Shown here: one piece after another, positions 34,339 through 42,322 of the stretch | How the letters are laid out: the number at the start of each line of letters is the position of its first letter | Position numbering within the stretch: position 1 is the first letter of the stretch | Assembly (NCBI GenBank): GCA_937951895.1 | Contig: CALFER010000036.1 | Span: 1-64,000 of the forward strand | Direction: 5' to 3' | Length of the DNA stretch: 64,000 bases | Origin: an uncultured bacterium | GTDB taxonomy: Bacteria; CSSED10-310; CALFER01 | Made by a program: the position numbers and the translations under genes | The notes under the pieces: model-generated | Told to the model about the DNA's origin: nothing | What the model saw: the letters and a program-made list of their open reading frames with translations, nothing else | Database searches by the model: none

Positions 34339-36794
34339 GGCGTCGCCTTTCGTCTGAGAGCCCCTCCCAGCGCGAATCCGCCGAGCAGACCGGCCAGGCA
34401 CAGGCCGAACAGTCCCAGCAGGGCGGTGAGGGGGCGGTAGCGGAGACGGACGTGATTGGCGCCGGGTTCGAGTCGCAGGGCGCGGAACAGGCCGTCCGCC
34501 GTGAACAATCCGGCAGGTTCACCGTCGATGTCCGCTTCCCAGCCCGGATACATCTGGTCGTTCATCACGAGGATCGCCGGGGTGTCCAGCGTCACGAGAA
34601 TCTCGCGGAGGTGGCGCGTCCGGGTCAGAAACCGCATGGAGTGATTGTTGAGTTTGTCCGGCAGGCCTGCCGTGAGCGATTCCGGGTCATCCAGATAGAC
34701 CGTGGTGGCGAGATCCACTTTGCCCGAAACGACTTCGCGCACCATCTGATCGATCGATTCCATCCGGCGCGCCGACACGACCAGCCAGGCGTCGCGGAAG
34801 GCTGTTTCCGAGCGATACAGCGTGCAGCCGTCGAGATCCACGCGGGAAAAATCGTCCAGATTCCGGGGCTGCTGATCCGTCAGTCGATAACGGACGCCGA
34901 ACGCATCGAGCCAGGGCGAGCGGATCGTGTTCCAGCGCCGATCGAAATAGGTGTGCGGTTCGATCGCGTTGATCACCTGTTTCACCACGCGCGGCGGGGA
35001 CGACACATAGCCCCGGAAATCGCTCAACCCGTACAGCAGGGCCGTATTCGGGGGCAGCACCGAACCGTTCCATGTCGAGGCATTCAGCGAATCGACGCCG
35101 ATCATTCGCGTGCCCGGACGGATCGCCTCCGACAGACGGGCCGGCACGTCGAGCGTTGTGCGGGATGTGAACGGGACATACCGCGCCGCGAACGGGATCA
35201 GATCCAACAAGGTCAAGGCCATTAACAAAATAGGGATTGTCCGGGGCCAACCTCCTTGTCTGCCTCCCCCGTCACCCGTCATCGCGATGCCGGGAGTACG
35301 GGAAAGGTTCGCGATGACGGGAACCAGCAAGATCGCGCATGCCATCGCGATCGTCCGGAGCGTATGCAGCAGTAAATCCCCTTTTGCGCGATGGATCGTG
35401 AGGAAGTACAGCAGATATGAGTTGTCGCCGGCCATTGCCGCGAGATTGTCCTGAAAGAGTCTCAGGGTGAGGCACGCGCATGTGAAGAACGCGATCACGC
35501 CTGCCGGCCAGAGCATCAGCAGCCGGCGGCGGCGTTTCGACGAGGATTCCCACAGTGTGATGCCGTGAGCTGTCAGAATGATCGCCAGGGGTGACAGAAG
35601 GTGGCCGAGGCGTGCCGGATCGATGGCGAAGACGTTCGGCCAGGCGGCGTGAATGGCGCGACGGACCGGGGGGATCGCGAGCACGGACAGGGAGAGGGGA
35701 ATCAGGATGGCGATGATGGTGAGCGGATGGCGGCGGATGCGGCGGTCCGGGAGGGCGAACAGGGCGAAGGCGGCCGGCAGCATCCCGACATACATCATGG
35801 GTGTGTTCATGTAGGATCGGCGGTGGATGAAGATGCCGTGATAGTCCTCCGAGGCGGGGTGGCCGAAGAAGAAGGGGTCGATCAGCGACATCCAGGCACC
35901 CGGGCCGAATGTGAAGATCTGGTGGTAGCGTCCCGGGTCGCCCCGGAAGGTGTTCTGCATCAGGAGTCCCGTATCGAGAATCATGGGTGCGCCGATCAGG
36001 ACGCCTGTCACGATGGCGAGCGTTGCGTTGGAGGCTGCCAGGGAGAACGGGAGGCGATCGGAATCCGCGGGAAAGAACCAGCGGGTGATCAGGGTGACGC
36101 CGACCAGCAGCCAGCCGTAGAGGAGAAACTGCGTGTGGCCTCCCAGGAGCATGAACCCGAGACAGACGCCGGTGAGCAGGGCGTGCGTCGAATGGCGGGA
36201 GGTGCGGAAGCGTTCGATCATCCAGAGCGCCGCGAACAGCCACAGCAGAACCGCGGTGAATCGGCGGAGCTGCCACCAGACGGTGACCGGCCCCGAGAAC
36301 ACCAGGGCGGTGACGGCGATCCGGGTCGCGAGACGTGAACACCTCACCGAGAGAAGATAGCCGGTCGAAAAGAACGCCAGGAGAAGCAGGTGCAGGATCA
36401 GCATGACCGACCAGGCCGTCGCGTCGTTCGGGATAGTCAGGTAACACAGCAGGAAGAGGGGGTCGAGCGGGAGCGAGTGGGTGTCGCCGAGTTGTGGCAT
36501 GCCGCAGAAGATGTCGGGGTTCCACAGCGGGAGAATGCCGGCGCGCAGGGCCGCGGCTGCGTGGGCGGCGAATGGATAGTACTGCAGAATCGGGTCGTCC
36601 ATTTCGGGATTCTGGAGAATCGGGTTCGGGTTGGATGCGAGCCAGGGGTGGGTGGTGAGCAGCAGGTCGGCGTTGAGGGGGATTTTCCCGAGGAACACCG
36701 GGTAACAGAACAGCAGAATGATCAGCCAGACCGGCAGTACGGTGGCCAGGACGGAGCGGGGGTGCGGGGCAGCGTTCGTCATCCGGTCGATCAT
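34335..36794 (-). CDS. YfhO-like multi-pass membrane protein
   Basis: This protein of about 819 residues has a long N-terminal membrane part with at least ten hydrophobic helices (first LPVWLIILLFCYPVFLG) and a luminal motif region NADLLLTTHPWLASNP, then WNPDIFCGMPQLGD. The C-terminal soluble part ends with a domain containing NDQMYPGWEADIDGEPAGL and LEPGANHVRLRYRPL before a last helix. This end domain and topology are typical of YfhO proteins, which modify cell-envelope polymers by glycosyl transfer from lipid carriers. ATG 36794 was chosen; ATG 36782 is an alternative. It is the first gene of the minus-strand operon that ends with the S8 protease. Confidence 0.8.
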   Translation of the reverse strand: MIDRMTNAAPHPRSVLATVLPVWLIILLFCYPVFLGKIPLNADLLLTTHPWLASNPNPILQNPEMDDPILQYYPFAAHAAAALRAGILPLWNPDIFCGMPQLGDTHSLPLDPLFLLCYLTIPNDATAWSVMLILHLLLLAFFSTGYLLSVRCSRLATRIAVTALVFSGPVTVWWQLRRFTAVLLWLFAALWMIERFRTSRHSTHALLTGVCLGFMLLGGHTQFLLYGWLLVGVTLITRWFFPADSDRLPFSLAASNATLAIVTGVLIGAPMILDTGLLMQNTFRGDPGRYHQIFTFGPGAWMSLIDPFFFGHPASEDYHGIFIHRRSYMNTPMMYVGMLPAAFALFALPDRRIRRHPLTIIAILIPLSLSVLAIPPVRRAIHAAWPNVFAIDPARLGHLLSPLAIILTAHGITLWESSSKRRRRLLMLWPAGVIAFFTCACLTLRLFQDNLAAMAGDNSYLLYFLTIHRAKGDLLLHTLRTIAMACAILLVPVIANLSRTPGIAMTGDGGGRQGGWPRTIPILLMALTLLDLIPFAARYVPFTSRTTLDVPARLSEAIRPGTRMIGVDSLNASTWNGSVLPPNTALLYGLSDFRGYVSSPPRVVKQVINAIEPHTYFDRRWNTIRSPWLDAFGVRYRLTDQQPRNLDDFSRVDLDGCTLYRSETAFRDAWLVVSARRMESIDQMVREVVSGKVDLATTVYLDDPESLTAGLPDKLNNHSMRFLTRTRHLREILVTLDTPAILVMNDQMYPGWEADIDGEPAGLFTADGLFRALRLEPGANHVRLRYRPLTALLGLFGLCLAGLLGGFALGGALRRKATP

Positions 36795-36824
36795 ACCCCC
36801 AACAGACCTGTAACGACAACAGCA

Positions 36825-36945
36825 GCGGCAGGCCTCCGCGCCTGCCGGCAAGGTAGCGGCAGGCCTCCGTGCCTGCCGGCAGGGAAGCGGGTCTGTATTC
36901 ATATTAACCCTCAAAAAGAAGATTCGCCGAACACGAGGTTCGGCG
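36825..36945. repeat. Palindromic repeats between YfhO-like and DUF2207-like genes
   Basis: Two 26-bp units (36825-36850 and 36856-36881, period 31 bp) fold as GGCAGGC/GCCTGCC hairpins and differ by one base. A separate hairpin with 8-bp arms CGCCGAAC/GTTCGGCG lies at 36925-36945. All are in the divergent intergenic region. Confidence 0.8.
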
Positions 36946-37071
36946 CACCATATATTTCCTGATAAGCGGAGGAAGCGGTAGGACTGGGAGGAGGGCGGGA
37001 AGAGGGTTTTATCTTCGCGAGAAACCGATATAATGAAAATCGTGATCGACGTGACACACCCCGGAGGACAC

Positions 37072-38736
37072 ATGATGCGATGGTTGATGGTTCTGATCCT
37101 GGTTCTGTGGATGTTGCCGTCTGCGCTGGCTGGAACGGGAAACCTTGAATTCGTCGAAACCGACGTGATTTTGTATCAGGACGGCCGGGCCAGCATCGAG
37201 TATGTCGTGCGGTACCGCGTGAAATCCGGCGAATTTCACGGGTTTTACTTCCAGGGGTTCGACCGGTTGATCCCCATTTTCGATCTCGATAATGCCTCGG
37301 CCATCGACACCGCCGGCAACACTTATCGGCTCGAGATCAAGAATCTGGGGGATAAATTCGACATCATTCTGGCGGATGGGCAGGGCGTCCGGACCGGCAG
37401 CGTGACCTATCGATTCCGGTTCGCCGCGGACATGCGTCAGGCGGGGTATCTCGCGCGCACCACCAAAGACGACGGCACCGAACTGATCGTGTTCAACTGG
37501 TCGCCCATGCAGTGGGACGAGCCCATGTCGCATTACACCGTGAAGGTGACCTATCCCGTCGAGTTCGCCGGAGGCACCGCCAACTGGGACACCGTGCATC
37601 AGCAGTTCGAGTCCCTGCATTTCATGACCGAAAAGTTCATGAATTCGGAATACAAGATCGATTACCGTGTCCATGCGCTCGACAATGCCGCGTGGATCCA
37701 GGTTCTTCTGCACAAGGAATCCGTGGGGTCGCGGTATCATTTCCGGATCCAGCAGTACATCGATGCCTCCGTTTTCGGGAACATTGCCGTGGGTGAGTTT
37801 CCGTCCGAACCGTCGGCGCTCGGGGTGTTGCGTTCCGCGGTGCAGAATCAGTCCGGTGCCGGCGATCGCGATCCGAAAAAGTCGCGCGGATTTCTGATTT
37901 TCGGCATCGGCATGCTGGCTGTTCTCGGACTGGCCATCATCGGAGGCAAGCACCGGTCGATGGTGGCTGCGCATGACGGGCTGGACGACGTGTCGTGGGC
38001 GCGTGCCGACTGGGTGCCGCCGAAAATCGAGATGGCCTCGTTCCGCATCCCCGGCAAGATCGCGAAGGATCTCGATCCCGTGGAAGCCGCGATCTTTCTC
38101 GGGGTGCCGTACAAACGCGTCCTGTCGACCCTGCTCAGTCAGCTCGTGGACTGGAACTTCCTGGCCGTTTCGAGCCGCGATCCCCTCATCGTGACTATCG
38201 GAGCGGCACCTGATGCTCAGGAAAGCAGTCTCGCGAAGTATGAACAGCTCCTGTTGCAGGCTGCGAAGGACGACGGGCAGTTCAGCGAATCCGAGCTCAC
38301 GCAGTTGCTCAACAGTGTTGTCGAAGGCGTCCAGCAGAAGACGTGGGATTGCGACATCGATGCCACGAAGGCGCATTATGCCGCGCAGATCGGAGCGAGT
38401 TTCGAGGGCAAGCCGGCCGATGGTGCCGCGGTGCCGGACGGGTATTCCGACGATCCGCGCGACAGTTGGTGGTACTGGTATCATCGGAATCATCACAGTC
38501 ATCACCGGTATGACCGGTATCGGCATGCCTATGCGTATGAGGCGTCCCTGCCGGTGAATCCGGACAAGATGACCTATCAGGATGTGCTCAGGTCCGCGCC
38601 CGCCGGGATCAACGCCTGTCATGCCGCCTGTCATGATGCGTGCCACAGCGCCTGTCATTCCGCGTGTCACTCGGCGTGCCATTCCGCCTGTCACAGCGCC
38701 TGTCACAGCGCGTGTGTCAGTGGAGGCGGGCATTAG
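37072..38736 (+). CDS. DUF2207-like membrane protein with eight C-terminal Cys-His-x-Ala tetrads
   Basis: This 554-residue protein (ATG 37072 or 37075, GGAGG at 37063) has a signal peptide ending near ALAG, an extracytoplasmic beta-rich domain of the DUF2207 type (VDVILYQDGRASIEY-like start, FHGFYFQGFDR), one transmembrane helix at about residues 273-293 (GFLIFGIGMLAVLGLAIIGG) and a cytoplasmic part with winged-helix-like AKDLDPVEAAIFLGVPYKR. Then follow an aromatic/His segment (WWYWYHRNHHSHHRYDRYRH, near 466-486) and a tail with nine Cys at exactly four-residue spacing (516 to 548), eight of them followed by His, most as CHSA, ending VSGGGH. The tail would be cytoplasmic. The radical SAM gene starts 2 bp later. 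I infer the tail is the substrate of that enzyme or a metal-binding array; the function is unknown. Confidence 0.75.
   Translation: MMRWLMVLILVLWMLPSALAGTGNLEFVETDVILYQDGRASIEYVVRYRVKSGEFHGFYFQGFDRLIPIFDLDNASAIDTAGNTYRLEIKNLGDKFDIILADGQGVRTGSVTYRFRFAADMRQAGYLARTTKDDGTELIVFNWSPMQWDEPMSHYTVKVTYPVEFAGGTANWDTVHQQFESLHFMTEKFMNSEYKIDYRVHALDNAAWIQVLLHKESVGSRYHFRIQQYIDASVFGNIAVGEFPSEPSALGVLRSAVQNQSGAGDRDPKKSRGFLIFGIGMLAVLGLAIIGGKHRSMVAAHDGLDDVSWARADWVPPKIEMASFRIPGKIAKDLDPVEAAIFLGVPYKRVLSTLLSQLVDWNFLAVSSRDPLIVTIGAAPDAQESSLAKYEQLLLQAAKDDGQFSESELTQLLNSVVEGVQQKTWDCDIDATKAHYAAQIGASFEGKPADGAAVPDGYSDDPRDSWWYWYHRNHHSHHRYDRYRHAYAYEASLPVNPDKMTYQDVLRSAPAGINACHAACHDACHSACHSACHSACHSACHSACHSACVSGGGH
38617..38715 (+). 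repeat. Coding repeat: nine Cys codons at 12-bp spacing
   Basis: The units are 12 bp (TGY CAY nnn GCN). Both Cys codons, both His codons and three different Ser codons (TCC, TCG, AGC) are used across the units, so the peptide is conserved while the DNA has diverged. Confidence 0.9.
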
Positions 38737-38738
38737 GC

Positions 38739-40109
38739 ATGTGGAGGCGTGTTCCGGAAAAACTCCGGTGGGTGGACGGGTTCGTGCGGCGGATCCGGCC
38801 GCATGTCGCCGTGCGGATTCTCGACAACGTCGTGATCCGGATGCCCAATCAGGCGTTTCGCGTCAACCCGACCGGCGCGCGTGTCCTGGATCGGCTGCTC
38901 GGCGGGGCGGGCATGCGGAGGTTGCTTGGCGAAATGCGTGCGGGTGATGGGGATCCGCGCATCGAGGAACTCAATCGCTTCCTGGAGGATCTCGCGGTGG
39001 TGCTTGGGGATCGGTATTGTGAAAACTACCGGTCCGAGGCCATCGAGCGTGTCGGGTTCAGGCTCGGGTACATCGAGCTGCCTGTCTTGTCCGAGATCGC
39101 TCTGACCGGCCGGTGCAATCTGAGGTGTCGGTTCTGTTATGGCGCGTGTGCGCATACTTCCGAGCGTGCCGGTCCTGAAGAGAGACTTTCGACCGTCGAT
39201 ATCGAGCGTGTGTTGAGAAAAGTGCGGGGTGATGCAGGAGTGCCCAGTGTATCGTTTACCGGCGGCGAGCCTGTTCTCCGGGAGGATCTCGTTGAATTGA
39301 TCGCTTATGCGCATAAAACACTCAAAATGCGCGTCAATCTCATTACAAACGGCACCTTGATCGACCGGGCGCTTGCGAGGCGCATGAAGCGTGTGGGGCT
39401 TGCGTCCGCGCAGGTCAGTATAGAGGGGCCGGATGCGGCATTGCATGATGTGATAACCGGAGTCGCGGGATCGTTTGAAGCCTCGTGCCGCGGCCTGAGG
39501 AATCTCGTGGAGGCCGGCATCTGGGCGCATCCGCACACCACCATTTGCGGGATGAACGCCGGTCGGGTGGATGAGATGGCGGGGTTTGCGAAGGGGTTGG
39601 GCATCGAGCGATTCTCGGCGAATCTCGTGATCCCTGCCGGTCGGGGAGTCGATCCGGAGCTGGATGTTTTGTATACCGGGATCGGCGGGATACTGGGCCG
39701 GGTGCGGGAGGCAGCGGTGGCGGAGCGGGTGCGGTTCATGTGGTATTCGCCCACGCCTGTCTGTTTATATAATCCGGTGGCGCATGGGATGGGGAATCGG
39801 GGGTGCAGTGCGTGTGAGGGGTTGCTCAGCATCGATCCCATGGGGAATGTCTTGCCGTGTTCGAGTTGGCCGGAGCCATTGGGGAATCTGCTCACGGGGG
39901 AGTTTCGGGAGATCTGGTACAGTGAGCGGAGCCGGGTGATACGGGGCAAGGGTTTGGCGTGGGTTGGGTGTCGGGAGTGTGAGTCACTGGCGGTGTGTCA
40001 TGGGGCGTGTCCGTTGTATTTTGGGGTGCATGGGCATCATGAGATTGACGGTGGGGTGGGTGTGGTATCCGGATCGGGGGATATCGGGACGCGTGAGGAG
40101 GCAGGATGA
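38739..40109 (+). CDS. Radical SAM/SPASM protein with N-terminal PqqD-like domain
   Basis: This 456-residue enzyme has a PqqD-like peptide-recognition region at about residues 15-95 (VRILDNVVIRMPNQAFRVNP), then the radical SAM core with CNLRCRFC (C126, C130, C133: CX3CX2C) and FTGGEPVLREDL, and NLITNGTL. The SPASM domain has C359-x9-G369-x4-C374 followed by C411-x2-C414-x5-C420-x3-C424, the canonical pattern except that no further Cys follows. SPASM enzymes such as those maturing sactipeptides, PQQ and mycofactocin modify ribosomal peptides through auxiliary iron-sulfur clusters. The start lies 2 bp after the CHxA-tail gene, with GGAGG inside that gene's last codons, so the two are coupled and the tail is the obvious candidate substrate. 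Confidence 0.88.
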   Translation: MWRRVPEKLRWVDGFVRRIRPHVAVRILDNVVIRMPNQAFRVNPTGARVLDRLLGGAGMRRLLGEMRAGDGDPRIEELNRFLEDLAVVLGDRYCENYRSEAIERVGFRLGYIELPVLSEIALTGRCNLRCRFCYGACAHTSERAGPEERLSTVDIERVLRKVRGDAGVPSVSFTGGEPVLREDLVELIAYAHKTLKMRVNLITNGTLIDRALARRMKRVGLASAQVSIEGPDAALHDVITGVAGSFEASCRGLRNLVEAGIWAHPHTTICGMNAGRVDEMAGFAKGLGIERFSANLVIPAGRGVDPELDVLYTGIGGILGRVREAAVAERVRFMWYSPTPVCLYNPVAHGMGNRGCSACEGLLSIDPMGNVLPCSSWPEPLGNLLTGEFREIWYSERSRVIRGKGLAWVGCRECESLAVCHGACPLYFGVHGHHEIDGGVGVVSGSGDIGTREEAG

Positions 40110-40122
40110 ACAAGGAGGAACT

Positions 40123-41103
40123 ATGCCTGACATGTTGAGATTTTTCGGGTTTCCGCCGGAGACGCGGCAGGATGCCGTGCGGTTTCATTTTGGGAAGAGC
40201 CTGTCGTATCGGGACCGGATCAATCTCATATTGTTGCTTGTGTTGATCGGATTTGTGTTGCAGATCTGGCTGTTGATGGCGTGGCCTGGAGTGCCGTTCA
40301 TGGTGGTGGCGGCGGCGTTGGGGTTGGTGAAGGGGTATGACAGTCGGGTGCGGACCAAGGCGTTTGTGCCGGACACCGAGTGGACCGGGACGACTCTTGA
40401 GAAGCTGGCGGGGATTGAGGAGTTGCGGAAGAAGAGTGCCCGGTGGGATCGCAACGCGGTGGATATCACGAATGCGTGGGGATGTTTTTTATTTCTGGTG
40501 GTGATGGGGATCGGGTTATTCGGGGCGTTGCTGGTGAGTGCCATTGCCGATGATGTGAGTGTGATGACCATATTGATGACGGATCTGATTATATTTGTTG
40601 TGCCGTTTTGGTTTTCGGGGTTCCGGTTGACGCTCAAGCAGCATGTCTTGGAGATCAAGGCCGGGTTGGTGAAGGAGTTGGCGGCGTATTACGAGACCAT
40701 ACGCGGGGAGGGGGAGGAGTTCAAGGTATCGATGCGGTTGGCGCGGGAGGCGGGGAGTGAGGCCATGCCGGTGGATGTGCGGTTCGGGATTGTGACGAAT
40801 CCGCCCAGGTCCGGGTTGTACGGGTTACAGGCGCAGATCAACATCAATATGGTACAGGGGAACAAGTATCCATATTTTTACTGTGTGCTGGTGGGGAAGA
40901 AGGGGTATGGAATGCAACGGTATATCGATAAAATCGAGTTACCGAAGAAGGTGATATTGGAATACTCGGAGGATAGTGATGCCGAGGTATTGGTGATTCG
41001 TCAGGAGACCACGAAGACCAGTGGATATCATACGGATTTGAAGGCCTGCCAGCGGATATTGCAGGCGTCCGTGCAGGGTTTGAGGGTTGTGGCGGCGGGG
41101 TAG
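40123..41103 (+). CDS. Four-helix membrane protein of unknown function
   Basis: I do not recognise this 326-residue protein. Two hydrophobic hairpins (about residues 35-75, LILLLVLIGFVLQIWLLMAW and PFMVVAAALGLV; and about 125-175, FLFLVVMGIGLFGALLVSAI and LIIFVVPFWFSGF) flank a charged cytoplasmic or periplasmic loop. A soluble C-terminal domain of about 150 residues includes MPVDVRFGIVTNPPRSGLYG. It starts 13 bp after the radical SAM gene with an AAGGAGGA site, so it belongs to the same operon and may export, anchor or sense the modified product. Coding-strand G is high and TTG is the favoured Leu codon here, unlike upstream genes. Confidence 0.6.
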   Translation: MPDMLRFFGFPPETRQDAVRFHFGKSLSYRDRINLILLLVLIGFVLQIWLLMAWPGVPFMVVAAALGLVKGYDSRVRTKAFVPDTEWTGTTLEKLAGIEELRKKSARWDRNAVDITNAWGCFLFLVVMGIGLFGALLVSAIADDVSVMTILMTDLIIFVVPFWFSGFRLTLKQHVLEIKAGLVKELAAYYETIRGEGEEFKVSMRLAREAGSEAMPVDVRFGIVTNPPRSGLYGLQAQININMVQGNKYPYFYCVLVGKKGYGMQRYIDKIELPKKVILEYSEDSDAEVLVIRQETTKTSGYHTDLKACQRILQASVQGLRVVAAG

Positions 41104-41164
41104 GTTGTCCGGTTCGGGGGAAACACACCGGGAAACGCATTGAGTGTATCACGAGGAGGATAAC

Positions 41165-41842
41165 GTGAAGGAGAAGAAGCAGATAGTGAAGAAGGAGGCG
41201 GACGTTGAGGTATTGACGGCGGCTGAGGTGAAGAAGATTGAGGAAGCCGTGATGTATATCAACGACAGGGCCAATGCGCAGGTCAGGTCACTCGTTGAGA
41301 TTGGCCGGTATCTGTTGAAGAATTTCTTTGAGGATGATCCGAAGAAAGCGGAGGAGCGAGGGCCGAGGAAGGGGATATCGTTGCGGAAGATATCGGAGCA
41401 CACGGACATCGTGCTCACGTTCAAGACCCTGTCGAATGCCGTGAGGTTGGCCGGGCAGGACAATCTGTTTCGGGATGTGAAGTATCAGGCATTGAGTGAG
41501 ACGCATCGGTTGGGGCTTTTGAGTGTAGCGGATCCGAAGAAGAAGCTCCGGTATGCTGACAAGGTGGTAGCGGGGAACTTGTCCGTGCGGGCGTTGAGGG
41601 ACGAGTTGGAGAAGGCGGGGTACATCGAGCCGCGGGGCCGGCCTGTGCTGGGGGAGGGGAAACCTCCGAAGACTCAGGATCCGTATGAGACATTTTTCCG
41701 GCCATTGGAGAAGCTCCTGCGGGTTGACGTATCGATACAGGATCTGGACGTGGCGAAGCTGTCCGAAGAGCAGCTCGATGCGATCGAATCGCTCAGGAAG
41801 AGGCTGGACGAACTCCTGAAGAAGGCCCGTCCAAATCCTTGA
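41165..41842 (+). CDS. Helical protein with ParB/DUF1016-N-like DNA-binding segment
   Basis: This 225-residue protein starts at GTG 41165 (GAGGAGG six bases upstream). A Lys/Glu-rich start leads to VRSLVEIGRYLLKNFFEDDP, SLRKISEHTDIVLTFKTLSNAVRLAG and the segment YQALSETHRLGLLSVADP followed by LSVRALRDELEKAGY. That last pair (Ser-x-THR-x-x-LL, then SVRxLRxE) resembles the helix-turn-helix region of ParB-like and DUF1016 N-terminal domains. The C-terminus is a coiled coil. It is 61 bp downstream of the membrane protein gene and is the last gene before the composition change. The role is unknown; a DNA-binding regulator is plausible. Confidence 0.5.
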   Translation: MKEKKQIVKKEADVEVLTAAEVKKIEEAVMYINDRANAQVRSLVEIGRYLLKNFFEDDPKKAEERGPRKGISLRKISEHTDIVLTFKTLSNAVRLAGQDNLFRDVKYQALSETHRLGLLSVADPKKKLRYADKVVAGNLSVRALRDELEKAGYIEPRGRPVLGEGKPPKTQDPYETFFRPLEKLLRVDVSIQDLDVAKLSEEQLDAIESLRKRLDELLKKARPNP

Positions 41843-41857
41843 TATTCGGGGCTTTAG

Positions 41858-41881
41858 AAGTGTGAAATCGATTTCACACTT
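41858..41881. terminator. Perfect 24-bp palindrome after the last plus-strand gene
   Basis: The arms AAGTGTGAAATC and its exact complement meet without a loop, 15 bp after the stop at 41842. It may be a terminator stem (no T-run follows) or an operator. It lies at the point where GC content falls into the defence island. Confidence 0.4.
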
Positions 41882-42176
41882 GGTCGGAAATCGCACATGG
41901 GACGCGGATAGTAAACACCGAATAGAACGGGCATCATTACGCGTTGCGTCTGTCGAGCTAAGATTAAATTGGGGATACATATAAGATTGGATTTGGGTAG
42001 TGTCACAAATAATCTACATTTCGTATTTTTAGAGATTGTGCTACACTAAGTTTCGGCTTTTTGTCGAGAGGCAGGGAGACCATATTGCATAGGAAAATCA
42101 GCTTTGTATTGGGTATTCAATAGTAACGTGAAGATTGTCGGAAGGCGTGAGATTTCCTGGCATTTGGGAGGTAGCA
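41882..42176. other. AT-rich non-coding leader of the defence island
   Basis: No gene is visible in this 295-bp stretch. TACACT at about 42042 could be a -10 box for the genes starting at 42177, but the -35 is poor. No tRNA or integrase-type attachment repeat was recognised. Confidence 0.4.
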
Positions 42177-42311
42177 ATGAATTCAGATATAGCCAAACTA
42201 AAGGAAACAATAAATAGTTATGATATATCACCGAGTGATTTTGCTTGCTACGCTGCTGCTATTGCGCGAAGAACAGCGGCGGCTTGCGATGTTTGGGTTG
42301 CTATGCGTTAG
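42177..42311 (+). CDS. 44-residue ORF coupled to the helicase fusion gene
   Basis: This small frame starts MNSDIAKLKETINSYDIS and ends with VWVAMR. It has a GGGAGG ribosome site about 6 bases before the ATG, and its stop codon overlaps the GGAG site of the next gene (start 42323), so the two are translationally coupled. The composition is that of a short helical protein. Because the downstream protein begins with a RelE-like toxin fold, an antitoxin role is conceivable, but nothing in the sequence proves it. Confidence 0.45.
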   Translation: MNSDIAKLKETINSYDISPSDFACYAAAIARRTAAACDVWVAMR

Positions 42312-42322
42312 GAGATTGTTCA

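Noticed and set aside
38617..38715. Regular 12-bp units considered as a CRISPR or satellite array
   Set aside because: The units are in frame, too short for CRISPR, without spacers, and vary only at synonymous positions, so they are coding.
37009..38733. Long open frame of 574 codons on the minus strand opposite the DUF2207-like gene
   Set aside because: It mirrors the codon structure of a well-supported plus-strand gene, has no domain character and is typical of GC-rich antisense frames. The same holds for the antisense frames at 22306-24078 and 5504-6868.
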